A stretch of DNA of 64,000 nucleotides from Oleomonas cavernae (GTDB taxonomy: Bacteria; Pseudomonadota; Alphaproteobacteria; Zavarziniales; Zavarziniaceae): the NCBI RefSeq assembly GCF_003590945.1, contig NZ_QYUK01000011.1:2946909-3010908 (forward strand), given 5' to 3'. A program made the translations under genes and the position numbers. Below, in pieces: positions 28,818 to 36,760 of this stretch (position 1 is its first letter; each line of letters opens with the position of its first letter). The notes under the pieces are model-generated. The model worked only from the letters and a program-made list of their open reading frames with translations, ran no database searches and had not been told where the DNA came from.

Positions 28818-29270
28818 ATGACCACGCGCACCAACCGGAGACTTCCGATGACTTCATTACTCAAACTGGCCGGCGGCGTCACCGCCGCCCTGATCATCAC
28901 CGCCGCGCCGATCGGCTTCAGCCTGCAGCATGGCTTTACCGGTCTCGCAAAGGCCGAAGCCCGCGAGAGCGGTAGCGGCGGCCATGGCGGCCATGGTGGC
29001 GACAGTGGCCGCGGCGGCGACGATCACGGCGGCAGAAGCACCGGCCACGGCGGTGATGATGGCGCCGGCGACGACCATGGCGGCACGAGTGCCGGCCACG
29101 GCAGCGACGACGGGGCCGGCGACGACCACGGCGGCGATGATGCCGGCGGCCTTGCAGGCGATGACGACGGGACCGCGGATCAAGGCGCCGGCGATGCGCC
29201 CGGGACCGTACCTTCGGGCGGCGGCGATGACGACGGCACGCCCGATCAGGGGCCTGGCGAGGCCAGCTGA
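28818..29270 (+). CDS. Exported Gly/Asp/His-rich repeat protein, unknown function
   Basis: The ATG at 28818 follows an AGGAGG site eight bases upstream; 150 residues result. An N-terminal export signal (LLKLAGGVTAALIITAAPIG) is followed by about 100 residues of low complexity built from roughly 17-residue units containing GHGGDDGAGDDHGG and GHGSDDGAGDDHGG, then two copies of a GDDDGT-DQG motif. Such Asp/His-rich sequence could bind divalent cations (inference). It is divergent from the ECF sigma operon, whose subtilase carries a similar Gly/Ser/Asp-rich stretch. No domain family is recognised. Confidence 0.65.
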   Translation: MTTRTNRRLPMTSLLKLAGGVTAALIITAAPIGFSLQHGFTGLAKAEARESGSGGHGGHGGDSGRGGDDHGGRSTGHGGDDGAGDDHGGTSAGHGSDDGAGDDHGGDDAGGLAGDDDGTADQGAGDAPGTVPSGGGDDDGTPDQGPGEAS

Positions 29271-29354
29271 ACGGGCACGCCGGTCCCAACCGCGGCCCGT
29301 CTCGACGGGCCGCGGCCGGCGGGGCATGCTGGCGCTCGATAGGCTGGCGCCCCG

Positions 29355-30371
29355 GTGGGCACCGGCCGCCATCGGTCGGAGGCGAACCTGAGCAAGCGTA
29401 TCGACGGCCCGCGGGCGGCCCAGGTGTTTCGCGGCGCCGTCTCGGACGGGGACCTGCGCCTGCTGCGGGTGTTCAAGACCGTGGTCGACCATGGCGGCTT
29501 CTCGGCCGCGGAGGTCGCGCTGAACAAGTCGAAATCGGCCATCAGCCTGGACATGTCGCACCTGGAGCAGCGCATGGGCACCAAACTGTGCGTCCGCGGC
29601 CGGGCCGGCTTCAAGCTGACCGACGAGGGCCAGATCATCTACCTCGCCGCCCTGCAACTGTTCACCGATGTCGACAAGTTCCGCGACCGGGTGGCCAGTG
29701 CCGTGCGCTGGCTGTCGGGCCGGGTGTCGATCCTGCTGGTCGACAATATCGTCTCGGTCGCCGCCGGGCCGATGACCCGCGCCATCGGCGACTTTGCCCG
29801 GCGCTACCCCAAGGTCGAGGTGAAGGTCGAGTCCGCCACCCCGAACGGCGTCGAGCAGGGCGTGCTGGAGGGCGAGGCCGACATGGGCATATCCGTCGTC
29901 CCGCGCGAAGTCTCGTCGCTGGAAATGATCCCGCTGTTTCGCGAGGAACTGCGCCTCTACTGCGGGCGCAATCACGAACTGGCCAGCCACAACTTGGGCA
30001 CCGTCGCGCCCGACCTGGTGAAGCAGCACCGCCTGGTCATGCCCGGGGTGACCGAGGATCCGGGCTTCGGCGCCCTGGTCGCCGGCTTTCCCACCGGGGC
30101 CCGGGCCAGCAACATCGACAGCCGCATCCTGCTGGTGCTGAGCGGCGCCTTCCTGGGCTTCCTGCCGCCCCATTACGCCGCCCCGTGGCTGGAGAGCGGC
30201 GAGCTGATCGAGATCCTGCCCCACCATTTCACGACGCAGAACACCTTCTACGTCCTGTTCAAGAAATCGAGCCGCCACAGCGCGGCGGCGCAGACCTTCC
30301 TGAGCATCGTCCTGGACAGTTTCGAAAAGGCCAAGCAGATGAAGGTGAGCCGGCTGGGCCAACTCGCCTGA
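29355..30371 (+). CDS. LysR family transcriptional regulator
   Basis: The 338-residue frame opens at GTG 29355; the conserved helix-turn-helix starts only at residue 31 (SDGDLRLLRVFKTVVDHGGF, KSAISLDMSHLEQRMGTKL), so a downstream start is possible. The effector domain contains GRVSILLVDNIVSVAAGPMT, GVLEGEADMGISVVPRE and LSGAFLGFLPPHYAAPWLES. It follows the exported repeat-protein gene by 84 bases on the same strand and is convergent with pyrF. Its targets are not evident. Confidence 0.88.
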   Translation: MGTGRHRSEANLSKRIDGPRAAQVFRGAVSDGDLRLLRVFKTVVDHGGFSAAEVALNKSKSAISLDMSHLEQRMGTKLCVRGRAGFKLTDEGQIIYLAALQLFTDVDKFRDRVASAVRWLSGRVSILLVDNIVSVAAGPMTRAIGDFARRYPKVEVKVESATPNGVEQGVLEGEADMGISVVPREVSSLEMIPLFREELRLYCGRNHELASHNLGTVAPDLVKQHRLVMPGVTEDPGFGALVAGFPTGARASNIDSRILLVLSGAFLGFLPPHYAAPWLESGELIEILPHHFTTQNTFYVLFKKSSRHSAAAQTFLSIVLDSFEKAKQMKVSRLGQLA

Positions 30372-30403
30372 TACCGCTGGGCCTGCCAGCTTGCGATCTC
30401 TGT

Positions 30404-30483
30404 CGTCATCCCGGCGAAGGCCGGGATCCATTGTGACATCGCGCGCTGGCCCAGAATGGATCCCGGCCTTCGCCGGGATGACG
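30404..30483. repeat. Intergenic palindromic repeat element (copy d)
   Basis: The ends are CGTCATCCCGGCGAAGGCCG and CGGCCTTCGCCGGGATGACG. The spacer carries CGCGCTGGCCCAGAATGGAT, nearly the same as copy b (9832-9912), so these two form one subfamily. It lies between the convergent LysR and pyrF genes and could serve as a bidirectional terminator. Confidence 0.87.
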
Positions 30484-30505
30484 GATAGGGAGTAAGGCGA
30501 CCCGC

Positions 30506-31228
30506 CTATAGCGCCGCGGCGATGTCGTCCAGGATGGCGCGGGCTTTGTCGGCCGGCTTGTCGCTGCGCAGGATGTCGCGGCCGACCACCACATGGTCGG
30601 CGCCGGCGCGGATCGCCTCGCCCGCGGTCATCACCCGCTTCTGGTCGTCCTTGGGGCTGTCGGCCGAGCGGATGCCGGGGGTCACGATGCGGAAATCGGG
30701 GCCGAGCAAGGCGCGCAGGCGGGCCGCCTCGAAACCGGAGGCGATGACGCCGTCGGCGCCCGCTTCCTTGGCCTTGCGCGCGCGATATTCGACCAGGTCG
30801 GCCAGCGGCATGGTGAAGCCCATGTCGGTCAGGTCGTTCTGGTCGATCGAGGTCAGCACCGTCACCGCCAGGATCAGCGGCTTGCGGGCATGGGCCTGGC
30901 TGCGGGCGGCGACAGCGGCGCGCACGATCGGGGCATCGCCGGTCACGGTCAGGAATTCCGCCCCCGTGCGGGCGATATTGGCGGTGGCGTTGCCCACCGT
31001 CGCGGCGATATCGGCCAGCTTGGCGTCGAGGAAGACCTTCTTGCCCAGCCGGAAGAATTCATCGATCAGGCCAAGTCCGCCACCGAAGACCTGCTGCAAC
31101 CCGATCTTGTAGAACGAGACCGTGTCGCCCAGGGCCGCGACGATGTTGCGCGCGTCGATCATGTTGGGCACGTCGAGCGCCACGATCAGGCGATCGCGCA
31201 ACGGCACGTCAAGGCGCCTGGACGACAT
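30506..31228 (-). CDS. pyrF: Orotidine 5'-phosphate decarboxylase
   Basis: The 240-residue TIM-barrel enzyme makes UMP from OMP. The start ATG 31228 gives MSSRRLDVPLRDRLIVALDV. The catalytic Asp-Lys array is in KKVFLDAKLADIAATVGNA, and the phosphate-binding end is ITPGIRSADSPKDDQKRV-like (VTPGIR) and ADHVVVGRDILRSDKP. It begins eight bases after the stop of the glutamine-synthetase-like gene, so a pyrimidine gene shares a transcript with putative polyamine catabolism genes. That arrangement is unusual. Confidence 0.94.
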   Translation of the reverse strand: MSSRRLDVPLRDRLIVALDVPNMIDARNIVAALGDTVSFYKIGLQQVFGGGLGLIDEFFRLGKKVFLDAKLADIAATVGNATANIARTGAEFLTVTGDAPIVRAAVAARSQAHARKPLILAVTVLTSIDQNDLTDMGFTMPLADLVEYRARKAKEAGADGVIASGFEAARLRALLGPDFRIVTPGIRSADSPKDDQKRVMTAGEAIRAGADHVVVGRDILRSDKPADKARAILDDIAAAL

Positions 31229-31236
31229 GTCGGGGC

Positions 31237-32577
31237 TCACACGTTCAAGAGCAGATGCTCGCGTTCCCATGCGGATATCACCTGTTGGTAGGCGTCGTGC
31301 TCGGCCTGCTTGACTTCCATCAAGAGGGTGACGAATTCCTCGCCCAGCACTTCGCTCAAATCGTCGGAACCCTTCAGCTTGTTCAGGGCGTCGGGCAGGT
31401 AGCGCGGTAAAGCAAACTTCAGGCGATACGCACTATTGGTGATCGGGTCGGTCGGTTCAAGCTCGTTGACCATGCCGATATAGCCGCAGGCCAGTGACGC
31501 CGCGATGACAAGATAGGGATTGGCATCGGCCCCGGGCACCCGGTTCTCGACCCGGCGGCCGTCCGGCGCGCTTTCGGGCACGCGCAGGCCGGTGGTGCGG
31601 TTCTCGCGCCCCCAGTGGAGGTTGATCGGCGCCGACATGAAGCGGGTCAGCCGGCGATAGGAATTCACGTTCGGCGCGATCAGCGGCATGGCCGCCGACA
31701 GGTGCTTCTGCAGGCCGGCGATATGGGCATGGAACAGCGGCGTGTCGTTGCCCTCGGCGTCCGAGAACAGGTTGCGCCCGGTCTTGATATCCACCACCGA
31801 CTGGTGGATGTGCATGGCGCTGCCCGGTTCCTGGGAATAGGGCTTGGCCATGAAGGTGGCATAGACGCCGTGCTTCATCGCGGCCTGGCGCACCGTGCGC
31901 TTGAACATGAAGGCCTGGTCGGCCATCGACATGGGGTCGGCATGGTTGAAGTTGATCTCGCACTGGGCGCGACCGGCCTCGTGGATCAGGGTGTCGACAT
32001 CCAATTCCTGCGCCTCGCAGAAGCGGTAGACATCCTCGAAGATCGGATCGAACTCGTTGACCGCATCGATGCCGTAGGACTGGCTGCCGGTCTCGGCCCG
32101 GCCCGAGCGGCCGATCGGCGGCTGCAGCGGATAGTCGGGGTCGACATTCTTGGCGCAGAGATAAAATTCTAGCTCCGGCGCCACGATCGCGCGCCAGCCC
32201 TTGGCGGCGTAGAGGTCGATCACCCGGCGCAGCACCTGGCGCGGCGCGATCGACACCGGCCGGCCGTCGCGATAGACACAGTCGTTGATCACCTGGGCGG
32301 TGGGATCCTCGTACCAGGGCACCACGCACAGCGTGTCGGGGTCCGGGCGCAGGATGACGTCGGGCTCGGTCGGGTCGGTAACTTCGGAATCGATGAATTC
32401 GCCCGTCACCGTCTGCGAGAAGATCGATTCCGGCAGGCGCAGGGAATTGTCGGTCTGGCTCTTCAGGAATTTCGAGGTCGGCAGGATCTTGCCGCGGGCG
32501 ACCCCCGAAATATCGGGCACCAGGCATTCCACCTCGGTGGTGCGCCGTTCGGACAGCCAGCTTTCAAGCCGCGACAT
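31237..32577 (-). CDS. Glutamine synthetase family protein, PuuA-like (gamma-glutamylputrescine synthetase type)
   Basis: The 446-residue protein is from the GS III-like/PuuA branch rather than GlnA. Visible GS motifs are VAPELEFYLC, GRAQCEINFNHADPM, GSAMHIHQSVVD, NRTTGLRVPESAPDG and RRVENRVPGADANPYL. PuuA ligates glutamate to putrescine. The upstream gene encodes a PuuD-type amidase, and a polyamine-type importer lies nearby, which supports this role; other amines are possible substrates. The start at 32577 overlaps the PuuD-type gene by 14 bases. Confidence 0.88.
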   Translation of the reverse strand: MSRLESWLSERRTTEVECLVPDISGVARGKILPTSKFLKSQTDNSLRLPESIFSQTVTGEFIDSEVTDPTEPDVILRPDPDTLCVVPWYEDPTAQVINDCVYRDGRPVSIAPRQVLRRVIDLYAAKGWRAIVAPELEFYLCAKNVDPDYPLQPPIGRSGRAETGSQSYGIDAVNEFDPIFEDVYRFCEAQELDVDTLIHEAGRAQCEINFNHADPMSMADQAFMFKRTVRQAAMKHGVYATFMAKPYSQEPGSAMHIHQSVVDIKTGRNLFSDAEGNDTPLFHAHIAGLQKHLSAAMPLIAPNVNSYRRLTRFMSAPINLHWGRENRTTGLRVPESAPDGRRVENRVPGADANPYLVIAASLACGYIGMVNELEPTDPITNSAYRLKFALPRYLPDALNKLKGSDDLSEVLGEEFVTLLMEVKQAEHDAYQQVISAWEREHLLLNV

Positions 32578-33370
32578 GACCTCTCCCTTTACCTGCTGAA
32601 GCCGCCCCGGCCCGCCTGGCCGCGGCATGACTGCGGGCCGCGTCGCCAAAGGCCTGGAACAGGCGCATCGACACCGGATTTTCGCTCGCCCGCCATTCGG
32701 GATGCCATTGTACCGCGAGGACGAGGCCCGGCGCATCCACAACCGTCACCGCCTCGATCTGGCCGTCCGGTGCCACCGCCTCGATGCGCAGGCCAGGGGC
32801 CAGCCGGTCGATGCCCTGGGCATGAATGGAATTGACCGTGATCTCGGGCACCCCGACCAGGCCCTCGAACACCCCGCCCGGCGTCAGCCTGACCGGGTGG
32901 GCCGGGCCGTACTTGACCGGGATCGGCTGGTCCTCGGGCGCCCGGTGATCCAGGCGGCCATCGATTTCGTGGACATTCTGGAACAGCGTGCCGCCCAGGG
33001 TCACATTCAGCTCCTGGAAGCCGCGGCAGATCGCGAACACCGGCACGCCCCGCGCGACGGCACGGGCGATCAGCGGCAGGGTGGTGGCATCGCGCTGCTC
33101 GTCATGCAGGGTGCCGGGCTGGCTGGCCTCGCCGCCATAGCGGCCGGGGTGCACATTCGACGGGCTGCCGGTGACGAGCAGGCCGTCGAGCGCATCGAGC
33201 AGGGCATCGGGGTCAAGCGGCGTGGGCAGGCTGGGGATCACCAGCGGCAGGCCGCCGGCCCCGTCGACCACCGCGGCGATGTATTTCTCGCCCACGATAT
33301 TGAAGGGATGACCCTCGATCGTGCGGGCGCAGGCCGGGATGCCGATAAGGGGAAGTTCGCTGGTCGCCAT
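32564..33370 (-). CDS. Gamma-glutamyl-gamma-aminobutyrate hydrolase family protein (PuuD-like)
   Basis: The 268-residue class I glutamine amidotransferase-like hydrolase has the nucleophile region PVFAICRGFQELNVTLGGTL, IPACARTIEGHPFNIVGEKY near the N-terminus and the catalytic His/Glu in LAVQWHPEWRASENP. PuuD releases GABA from gamma-glutamyl-GABA in the Puu putrescine pathway. It is the first gene of the puuD-puuA-pyrF run. The oxidase and dehydrogenase (PuuB, PuuC) are not in this window. Confidence 0.9.
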   Translation of the reverse strand: MATSELPLIGIPACARTIEGHPFNIVGEKYIAAVVDGAGGLPLVIPSLPTPLDPDALLDALDGLLVTGSPSNVHPGRYGGEASQPGTLHDEQRDATTLPLIARAVARGVPVFAICRGFQELNVTLGGTLFQNVHEIDGRLDHRAPEDQPIPVKYGPAHPVRLTPGGVFEGLVGVPEITVNSIHAQGIDRLAPGLRIEAVAPDGQIEAVTVVDAPGLVLAVQWHPEWRASENPVSMRLFQAFGDAARSHAAARRAGAASAGKGRGHVAA

Positions 33371-33432
33371 GCCCAACGGCTAGCACGGCCCTCGAGGCGG
33401 CGGCAAGCGCCGCGCGGCGCCCGACCGGCGGC

Positions 33433-34104
33433 TCAGCGCTCGTGACGCAGGCCCGTCGTCCCCGGCGGATCGTTGAACACGAACAGGGCCGAGCTGAAGT
33501 CGCCGCCCTGCTTGATGTCTTCCAGCGTCACCACGGTATTGATGCCCTGGGCGTCGAGAACCTGCCACTGGCGGAACTCGAAGGGGTTTTCCGTGAAGAT
33601 CAGGGTCAGTTGGCCGTCGTCGCGATGCTCGGGCGCCACCATGGTGACGCCGAAGGCTTGGCTGTCCCGCGTCACCTCGGTCACTTCCAGCCCGTCGGTC
33701 AGGCTGATCCTGTCGCGCACCAGCACGCCGATGGGCGTGCGGCCCAGGGGGTAGCGGTCGACCTGCTTGATTTCCTTGTCGTAGACGCACAGCCAGGTGC
33801 CGTCGGCCACGATCAGCAGGGGCACGGGCGGGTCGTATTCGAAGCGCAGGCGGCCCGGCCTGCTCATGTAAAGCTTGCCCTGGGCCATGCCGCCGGTCGA
33901 GTCGACCTGGGTGAAGCGGGCCTCCATGGTGCGAATGCCGTTGAACAGGCCTTCCACCCGGGCGATGTCGGCCTTGTCCTTGTCGTTGAGCGTGGCGGCG
34001 GCGAAGGCCGGGCGGATCAGCGGCAGGGCGGCGAGGCCCAGGCCAAGACCCAGCAGGCCGCGGCGCGAGATGGAAGATCGGGGGAAACGGTAGAGCGTGG
34101 ACAT
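33433..34104 (-). CDS. lolA: Outer-membrane lipoprotein carrier protein LolA
   Basis: The 223-residue product from ATG 34104 has an Arg-Arg export signal (SSISRRGLLGLGLGLAALPL) and a LolA fold: ARVEGLFNGIRTMEARFTQVD, GKLYMSRPGRLRFEYDPPVP, DGTWLCVYDKEIKQVDRYPL and a C-terminal FVFNDPPG. LolA carries lipoproteins across the periplasm from LolCDE to LolB. In alphaproteobacteria it often lies near ftsK; here ftsK is about 9 kb away. The Tat-like signal is unusual for LolA, although the RR may be fortuitous. Confidence 0.87.
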   Translation of the reverse strand: MSTLYRFPRSSISRRGLLGLGLGLAALPLIRPAFAAATLNDKDKADIARVEGLFNGIRTMEARFTQVDSTGGMAQGKLYMSRPGRLRFEYDPPVPLLIVADGTWLCVYDKEIKQVDRYPLGRTPIGVLVRDRISLTDGLEVTEVTRDSQAFGVTMVAPEHRDDGQLTLIFTENPFEFRQWQVLDAQGINTVVTLEDIKQGGDFSSALFVFNDPPGTTGLRHER

Positions 34105-34250
34105 GGGCGCAACTTGGGTGAGCATGGTGGCCAAAGCAAGGCCGAAGCCTCATCCCCAAGAAACACCTCCGGGACAGCCCCGTTCCGGACATGGCCGGGG
34201 CGCGGTGCCGCACCTTGGCACTGCCGCTCCCCGCCTTGTGCCCAAAACCT

Positions 34251-34348
34251 CGTCATCCCGGCCTTGAGCCGGGATCTCATGACAGGTAAGCGGCGGAAAC
34301 ACTGGCCGAAAGATCCCGGATCTGCGCTACGCTTCGTCCGGGATGACG
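34251..34348. repeat. Intergenic palindromic repeat element (copy e)
   Basis: The ends are CGTCATCCCGGCCTTGAGCC and TCCGGGATGACG. The core includes AACACTGGCCGAAAGATCCC, shared with copies f and g, which defines a second subfamily. It lies between lolA and the matR-like gene, close to the 3' end of the latter. Confidence 0.87.
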
Positions 34349-34359
34349 CCGCAACGAGG

Positions 34360-35043
34360 TCAGGCAGCGGCAAAGCCGACCTTGCCGATGGTGGCGATCA
34401 GGTCGCTGAAGCGTTCGCCCTGGATCACCACGTGGCCGCGGGCGAGGCGTTCGGCGGCGTCCGTATCCTGGGCCTTGAGCGCGGCGACGATGCCCTCGTG
34501 CTCGGCCAGCGAGGTGCCCAGGCGGTTGCGCACGCGCAGTTGCAGGCGGCGATAGGGCTTCAGGCGACGGTTCATCGCCATGCACTGCTCGATCAGGAAG
34601 CCATTGTGACTGGCGTTGTAGAGCGCGAAGTGGAAGCGCTCGTTTTCGTAATAGTAGCCGTCGTGATCGGTGGCGGCCGCCGCATGGCGGCAGGCCTCCA
34701 GCGCTTCATCGAGCGCCGCGATGTCGGCCGCGGTGATCCGGCGCGCCGCCAGGCGGCCGGCCATGCCTTCCAGTTCGCCCATCACCTCGAACATTTCGAC
34801 CAGCCGGTCGAGGCCCACCTCGGCGACGATCGCGCCGCGCCGGGGACGGATCTCGACCAGGCCCGAATTCGCCAGTTGCATCAGCGCTTCGCGGATCGGC
34901 GTGCGCGAAACGCCGTAGCGTTCGGCCAGCACCGTCTCGTCCAGCCGTGTGCCCGGCAGCAGCGCACCGGAGACGATTTCGTTCTCGATTGCATCACGGA
35001 GCCGGGTGCCGGTGCTGATCGAGCTGTCGGCCTGTGTGTTCAT
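34360..35043 (-). CDS. GntR family (FCD domain) regulator, MatR-like malonate repressor
   Basis: The 227-residue protein has a GntR winged helix (TRLRDAIENEIVSGALLPGT, RYGVSRTPIREALMQLANSG) and a helical FCD ligand domain with the usual metal/ligand histidines (NERFHFALYNASHNGFLIEQ, AEHEGIVAALKAQD). It is divergent from a TRAP transporter-malonyl-CoA operon, as MatR is in rhizobial mat clusters. A palindrome, TTGTATACAA, lies 11 bases upstream of its start. Starts at 35043 or 35052 are both possible. Confidence 0.88.
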   Translation of the reverse strand: MNTQADSSISTGTRLRDAIENEIVSGALLPGTRLDETVLAERYGVSRTPIREALMQLANSGLVEIRPRRGAIVAEVGLDRLVEMFEVMGELEGMAGRLAARRITAADIAALDEALEACRHAAAATDHDGYYYENERFHFALYNASHNGFLIEQCMAMNRRLKPYRRLQLRVRNRLGTSLAEHEGIVAALKAQDTDAAERLARGHVVIQGERFSDLIATIGKVGFAAA

Positions 35044-35052
35044 AATTTCCAT

Positions 35053-35066
35053 TCTTGTATACAATA
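35053..35066. promoter_or_regulatory. Probable MatR operator
   Basis: The perfect palindrome TTGTATACAA (35055-35064) within TCTTGTATACAATA resembles the TCTTGTA/TACA-type site recalled for rhizobial MatR and the general TNGTNNNACNA pattern of FadR-subfamily GntR repressors. It sits just upstream of the regulator and 114 bases before the transporter gene, so it can control both directions. Confidence 0.65.
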
Positions 35067-35177
35067 CTATTGACTGTGTCGACGAATTGGCATTTTCATG
35101 ATGCACGGAGAGAAACAAACCGACAAGCGGCGTCATGCAACGGCAGGCGTTCGCGCCGGTCCTGGGAGGGAAAAACA

Positions 35178-36200
35178 ATGTCCGTGACTCGTCGCCTGAT
35201 CCTGCGCACCGCTGCAGCACTGCCCCTCGTCGCCGCCGGCGCGCGTTTTGCGCCCGCCCGGGCCGCGACCACCCTGAAGATCTCGCACCAGTTCCCCGGG
35301 GGCACGATCGACGAGGGCGATTTCCGCGACCGGCTCTGCCGCAAGTTCGCCGCCTCGGTCACCGCCGCCACCAATGGCGAACTCGATTTCCAGATCTATC
35401 CCGGCTCGTCGCTGATGAAGACGAACGCCCAGTTCTCGGCCCTGCGCAAGGGTGCCTTGGACCTCAGCCTCTACCCGATCTCCTATGCCGGGGGCGAGGT
35501 GAAGGAGCTGAACATCGGCCTGATGCCGGCACTGGTCTCGTCCTACGACCAGGCGGTGCGCTGGAAGAAGGCGGCGATCGGCCAGGCCTTCACCAAGATC
35601 CTGGAGGAGAAGGGCGTCGTCATCGTCGCCTGGGTCTGGCAGGCGGGCGGCATCGCCAGCCGCACCGGCGCCGTGGTCAACCCCGCCGACGCCGCCGGCC
35701 TGAAGATCCGCGGCGGCTCGCGCGAGATGGACCTGATGCTGAAGGAGGCCGGCGCCGCCGTCGTCACCATGCCGTCCAACGAACTCTACATCGCCATGCA
35801 GACCGGGGCGGTGGACGCGGCCATGACCTCGTCGACCAGCCTGATCTCGTTCCGGCTGGAGGAACTGGCCAAGAACCTGACCACGGGCCGCGACCGCGCC
35901 TTCTGGTTCATGCTGGAACCCTTGATCATGTCCAAGGCGATCTTCGACGCCCTGCCCCAGAACCAGCGTGACGCGATCATGAAGGCCGGCGAGGAGGCCG
36001 AGACTTTCGGCCAGGAACAGGCCAAGAAGGACGATGCGGCCGTGGCCGAGATCTTCGGCAAGGCGGGGGCGGGCATTCACGACATCGACAGTGCCGCGCT
36101 GGAGAAATGGAAGGCGATCGCCGCTGCCAGCGCCTGGAAGGATTACGCCGACAAGGGCGAGAGCTGTGCCGAACTGCTGAAGCTGGCGGAGGCCGTGTGA
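35178..36200 (+). CDS. TRAP transporter solute-binding protein (DctP/MatP type), probable malonate
   Basis: The 340-residue product follows a GGGAGGG ribosome-binding site. It has an export signal (RRLILRTAAALPLVAAGARF) and the DctP fold: LKISHQFPGGTIDEGDFRDR, the carboxylate-binding region GLKIRGGSREMDLMLKEAGA, VVTMPSNELYIAMQTGAVDA and FWFMLEPLIMSKAIFDALP. It delivers the ligand to the QM permease. The genes that follow decarboxylate and activate malonate, so malonate is the likely substrate, as for MatPQM of Sinorhizobium. Confidence 0.92.
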   Translation: MSVTRRLILRTAAALPLVAAGARFAPARAATTLKISHQFPGGTIDEGDFRDRLCRKFAASVTAATNGELDFQIYPGSSLMKTNAQFSALRKGALDLSLYPISYAGGEVKELNIGLMPALVSSYDQAVRWKKAAIGQAFTKILEEKGVVIVAWVWQAGGIASRTGAVVNPADAAGLKIRGGSREMDLMLKEAGAAVVTMPSNELYIAMQTGAVDAAMTSSTSLISFRLEELAKNLTTGRDRAFWFMLEPLIMSKAIFDALPQNQRDAIMKAGEEAETFGQEQAKKDDAAVAEIFGKAGAGIHDIDSAALEKWKAIAAASAWKDYADKGESCAELLKLAEAV

Positions 36201-36760
36201 TGTCCCACGGCTTCGAACTGGCCAAGGTCGAGCCGGAACGCCTGGACGCGGCCGCCTTCCCGGTGGCCGCCGCCTTCGACCACGCGCTGAAACTGGTGAA
36301 CAAGGTGGTCTACGTCGTCTCGTCGCTGGCGATCGTGGCGGCCTCGCTGATCCTGACCTCGTCGGTGATCGTGCGCTATGTGTTCCACGCGCCGACCGAC
36401 TGGCAGGACGAAGCCTCGGTCTTCCTGCTGGTCGGCGCCATCTTCATGTCGGCGGCGGGCGTCCAGGCCGTGCGCGGCCATGTCGCCATCGATCTGTTCG
36501 CCAACCGGTTGGGGCTGGTCGGCGAACGGATCCGCCGGGTGATCATCGACGTGGCCTCGCTGGCCTTCTGCGCCTTCTTTGCCTGGAAGAGCTGGATGCT
36601 GTGCCACGAGGCCTGGGTCGACGACCAGGTGACCTCGTCGACCTGGGGCCCACCCCTGTGGATCCCCTATGCGGTGATGAGCATCGGCATGACCCTGCTG
36701 TGCCTCCAGATCACCTTGCAGGTCTTCACCGCGAAAGCCCATGGGGGAAAACGGTCATGA
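36200..36760 (+). CDS. TRAP transporter small permease (DctQ/MatQ type)
   Basis: The 186-residue protein has four membrane segments: VVYVVSSLAIVAASLILTSS, SVFLLVGAIFMSAAGVQAV, VIIDVASLAFCAFFAWKSWM and PYAVMSIGMTLLCLQITLQV. The family motif RGHVAIDLFANRL is present. The start overlaps the stop of the binding-protein gene by one base, and its end overlaps the large permease start by four bases. A soluble N-terminus of about 30 residues precedes the first helix. Confidence 0.92.
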   Translation: MSHGFELAKVEPERLDAAAFPVAAAFDHALKLVNKVVYVVSSLAIVAASLILTSSVIVRYVFHAPTDWQDEASVFLLVGAIFMSAAGVQAVRGHVAIDLFANRLGLVGERIRRVIIDVASLAFCAFFAWKSWMLCHEAWVDDQVTSSTWGPPLWIPYAVMSIGMTLLCLQITLQVFTAKAHGGKRS

